A stretch of 64,000 nucleotides of DNA, taken from Branchiostoma floridae (lineage: Eukaryota; Chordata; Leptocardii; Amphioxiformes; Branchiostomatidae). Position 1 is the first letter of the stretch, and each line of letters opens with the position of its first letter. Positions 60,396 through 64,000 of the stretch are shown here, one piece after another. The stretch is from NCBI RefSeq assembly GCF_000003815.2, contig NC_049988.1:16023778-16087777 (forward strand), written 5' to 3'. Under the pieces are notes generated by a model. It ran no database searches and was not told where the DNA came from. It was given only the letters and a program-made list of their open reading frames with translations. A program made the translations under genes and the position numbers.

Positions 60396-61312
60396 CCAAG
60401 TGCAGGCCAGGCAGACGGGTCGCCTTAAACCCGTCCGCCCACCATTGTCTTCCGAGACAGACGGATGCCAACAAAAGGGTACCTCAACAGACTGAAGAAA
60501 ATATCTATAAAGGTACATCATGCAGTGATCAAGACCACTCAATGAAATTATACTGTTGAGCATTACAAAATTATAAAATACACATGTACTAGTAATAAGC
60601 TTTGCAAAATTGTAACAGCACACATTTTTTCTTAAATTGCAGATGAAACTTGGCTCAGGTAACATAAAAAAAAACTTGAGCGCAATCATTCAAACACATC
60701 TACAATGTATGAACAAGTTACAAAACACACCACACTTATTGAAAAGAGCACCTGGTCCAATCCTTCCTGATGCGAATGAATCGTACTTATATTTTTTATA
60801 ATTGGGGTACCTTGTGTACGTATCATAACGATCAACATCAAAATCGTGGGCACTAACGGAAAAAGAAGAAAGTCGGGATTCAATGTACGGTTATATTTTG
60901 CCATTAGCATTCCTGTCACAGACTGGACAGACATGAGCGGCGACTGTCTCCAAGTTATCTGTATCTCTCCCAAAAACATAAACCGCCATGTTTATCCTCA
61001 AGGACATGCTAAAGGTCAGGGGTCCCTTTCAAAGGATGGTTCCGTGTTTGTGCAAAACCAGGAATAAGAAACGGGGAGGTTCTCATAAAAACATGCCTGA
61101 TGGCAACGAGATGTTGAACCGTTTTTATTGAAGTTTCTCAAATGAATGATCTCCACACATGTGGTCAGTAGCAAGATGAATCGCTGTTCTGAGTGATTGC
61201 GCATAGTAATGTACAACTCCTGATTATCCTTGGGCAACATCAATGAAATGTTGTCTTGGGAGGACCTTTTGAAATCAAGAAAAAAATGATGACAAAACTT
61301 TTGAACACCATT

Positions 61313-63670
61313 TGTTTGGTTTGGTTTGGTTTGGTTTATTTAGATCTCCATTAGTGAAATACACTAGTCTTCCTGGAGTCCACATTAAAACAATACAGAA
61401 ATAATTGCAACAGAAATGTACAAATTATACAAATTATAACTTTGAAATAACAGAAAGCAAACATATGGTAAACTGAAAAACAGTGATTTGCATACGTGAA
61501 GTAAAATAAAATAAATCAACTTAGTTCTTATATATACAACAAAATGTCCAATTGAATTAACAGAAACTTGGTAATATCAACTCAAAAACAGAGTGGGAGA
61601 GGTCGGAGGTCGAGCAAAATCATAGTAAATCAAATACAATTTGAACTGAAGTATTGAAACAAACAGTATTTGAAAGCATATAAATCATATAGCAAAATAA
61701 TAATAATAGTAGTCATTGATACATCATGAATAAAACAAAACATAATTGGAACCGAGAGATGGGTTTCATTTTTACCACCATGAAGTGAGTGGCTGGTTTT
61801 TGTCTTTCTGTGCCTTTACCCACTCTCTTAACTTAGTCTTAAATACTTCCTGTTTTTTTGTTGTAATACTTGTAGGGAGTGTGTTGTAGGTCTTTATACA
61901 TCTGTATTGAAATGTTCTGGTCAATGCATTTGTACGGGGTTTAGGTTGTACGTAGCCTCCTCTCTGTGATAGCCTTGTGTTGTGGTGATGTGCGGTGTTT
62001 ATATTTCTTAAGTTGTCATACATACATTTTGGTTCTTTAGTCGTTACTATCTTATGGAAGGCACAGATTGTTGTTGTAAACATTCTTTCCTTAACTGACG
62101 GCCAACATAGTCGATCATGTATCACTTCTGAGCTTGTTGTGTGTGATGTATTTGCGGCTAACCTTGCAGCTCTGTTTTGGATTATTTGTAGTCTGTCTAG
62201 CTGTGTTTGTGCTGTTGAGGAAAGTATCCCAGAACAGTAGTCAAGATGCGTAAGTACAAGTGATTGGATTACTGTTTTTAGTGTGTCTTCAGGAAAGTAA
62301 TCTTTATACTTCCTGATTGTTGCTGTGACTCCTGTCATCTTTCTTGTGATCTTGTTAGCATGCAAATTCCAGGATAGGTGTTGGTCTACTGTGTAACCTA
62401 GGAGTTCTGCTTGGCTAACTTGCATTATTTTCTTCCCCCCTACGGTGAGATCCAGTGTTGGATTATGCTTTAGTTTATGGTGACTGCCCAGGAGTATGGA
62501 CTTTGTCTTTCCGACATTAAGAATAAGCTTATTTATTTGTATCCATTCCCAGATGCGCGTGAGATCTGACTGTGAGATACTTTCTACTGCTCTAGCACTG
62601 GGTGCGGAAGCAAAGGGAGTAGTGTCATCGGCATACATGACTAGTTCGGCTTTCTTTGTTATGGTGGCCAAGTCATTAGTATAGAGACAAAACAACAACG
62701 GACCCAGGCAGCTCCCTTGTGGAACTCCGGACTTGGTCTCCTTATAAGTTGAAAATGCTCCGTTAATGTAGACGGCCTGACTCCTGTTTGTTAAATAGCT
62801 TTCCATCCATTCTACAGCAGAATCTGCAAATCCATAGCTTTTTAACTTGGACAACAATGTTTCATGGTTAACAGTGTCAAAAGCGGCACTGAAATCAAGC
62901 AAGACTGCACCGACCAGATTTCCCTTGTCTATTTCCCCTAGCCAGTGATCAGTCATTTGTACTAAAGCGCTGGCTGTGGAGTGGTGTTGCTTGTATGCAT
63001 GTTGTTTCTGTGATATTATATCGTTAGAGATGAGATAGCTTTGAAATTCAATTTGTTTTTGGCATACTTTTTCCATAACTTTACTGATCACTGGCAGCAA
63101 GCTGATGGGTCGGCTGTTCGGACCGTTTAATGGGGCAGACCTGTTTTTGATTAGTGGTATCACTTTTGCTTTCTTCCACTGTGCTGGGAAGACTCCTTGT
63201 CTTAATGAGCTGTTCATTATGTAACAGACAGGGCCTGCTATGTACTCTGCACTGAGCTTCAGTAGTATGTTGTCTATATGGTCGTGCCCTGTGGCCTTAC
63301 CTGGTGGAAGTGATTTGAGAATGTTTTTTACCTGGTTGACTGTAGCAGCTTGGAATGTGAAAGAACAATTCTTGGATGACATAATATTCTCTATAGGTGC
63401 CACGGCTTCTTGCTTGTTTATGTCTTTATCTAGTGTTAGACCATTTACCTTATCAATGAAATAATCGTTAAAGTGCTCGGCTATATCCCTAGGTTTGGTA
63501 ATTATTTGTCCCTTTGACTCAATGAAACTAGGAGATTTGCCGGACGTTTTGCCCATCATTCCGTTTATCACAGTCCACAACTGTTTGGTATTTCTGTCTT
63601 TGCTGTGTGTCTCTATTTGGTCTTTGAAAAAGGTCTTCTTCTTCTTCCTATTCTCTCTTACCACGTTATG
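61313..63670 (-). mobile_element. Second LINE, minus strand, 630-residue RT ORF
   Basis: The frame 63664-61772 encodes a reverse transcriptase with motif A LLDFSAAFDTVNH, motif B SGVPQGSCLGPLLF, motif C YADD (residues 344-347), HLDYCSG and NRAARLAA in the thumb. An upstream basic region (MVRENRKKKKTFFKDQ) normally links endonuclease to RT; the endonuclease itself is missing, so it is 5' truncated. The 3' end has a hairpin region (CTCCAGGAAGACTAGTG...CACTAATGGAG), AATAAACC and (AAACC)n. The frame is unbroken, suggesting a recent insertion. Confidence 0.93.
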
Positions 63671-63914
63671 TTATTAATTTACTTATTCCCAAAGACTTTT
63701 CTTGCTTTTATAACCTGTAGTATACATGTACAAGAAACTGCTAGGAAACCCCAAATTTTACCCCTGCTTTCTCTGCCCATGCCCAAAAATCTATACATTG
63801 ATTTTTTAAACCAATATTCAATGTTAACTAACAAACACCAACCAATCCACCTACCAACCAACAGATCCTGATAGTACAAGAATCTTTTTTCAAGTCATTC
63901 CTGGGAGATGATAA

Positions 63915-64000
63915 CACTAAAGCCCCGGTCACAAAGCGCGTACGATTCCTTACGATGGACTATTCCGCATATCGTACGATGAGCACAGTACATCGCAAGA
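63915..64000 (+). repeat. Repeat end cut by window edge
   Basis: CCCCGGTCACAAAGCGCG with TACGATTCCTTACGATGG, GTACGATGAG: CG-rich, self-similar TACGA motifs resembling the terminal region of a DNA transposon. The partner end is outside. Confidence 0.35.

Overview
This is eukaryotic DNA, most likely from an invertebrate chordate such as amphioxus (Branchiostoma). There are no bacterial-style operons. One gene is cut into 28 small exons with GT-AG introns, and the rest is dense with small inverted-repeat transposons, truncated LINEs, LTR pieces and tandem arrays. The species call is inference from the protein's closeness to vertebrate VPS41, the gene order and the repeat style; an echinoderm or hemichordate is a weaker alternative.

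Positions 290-33500, minus strand, hold VPS41, the lysosomal HOPS tethering subunit. I rebuilt 28 coding exons with continuous phase, giving about 811 residues: an acidic N-terminus, a WD40-type propeller, a TPR/clathrin-repeat solenoid and the first half of the C-terminal RING. The last exon or exons lie left of the window. The start codon sits in a TISU/YY1-like context with a CLEAR-type E-box 10 nt upstream. Intron 3 is about 17.9 kb and carries hAT-like MITEs, a perfect-arm 23-bp foldback, a large inverted repeat with a hammerhead-ribozyme-like core, several tandem arrays, and patches of complex unique sequence that may be regulatory.

Positions 33501-57948 separate VPS41 from a plus-strand gene whose first coding exon (57949-58096) starts a Gln/Ser/Gly-rich protein. 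In humans VPS41 is head-to-head with POU6F2, so this gene may be Pou6; nothing in the 36 visible residues proves that. The interval holds a 6.55-kb terminal-inverted-repeat element (39188-45741) with TA flanks and no visible transposase. Nested inside it is a miniature LTR retrotransposon (TRIM, 43788-45280) with identical 174-bp LTRs and an adjacent primer-binding site. The interval also has several MITE copies, a 5'-truncated LINE with an intact reverse-transcriptase ORF (53475-54974) and a roughly 220-bp satellite-like array (55310-56990).

Positions 58097-64000 are intronic or intergenic: a tRNA-derived SINE (about 59965-60395), a second LINE with a 630-residue reverse-transcriptase ORF on the minus strand (61313-63670), and the start of another repeat at the right edge.
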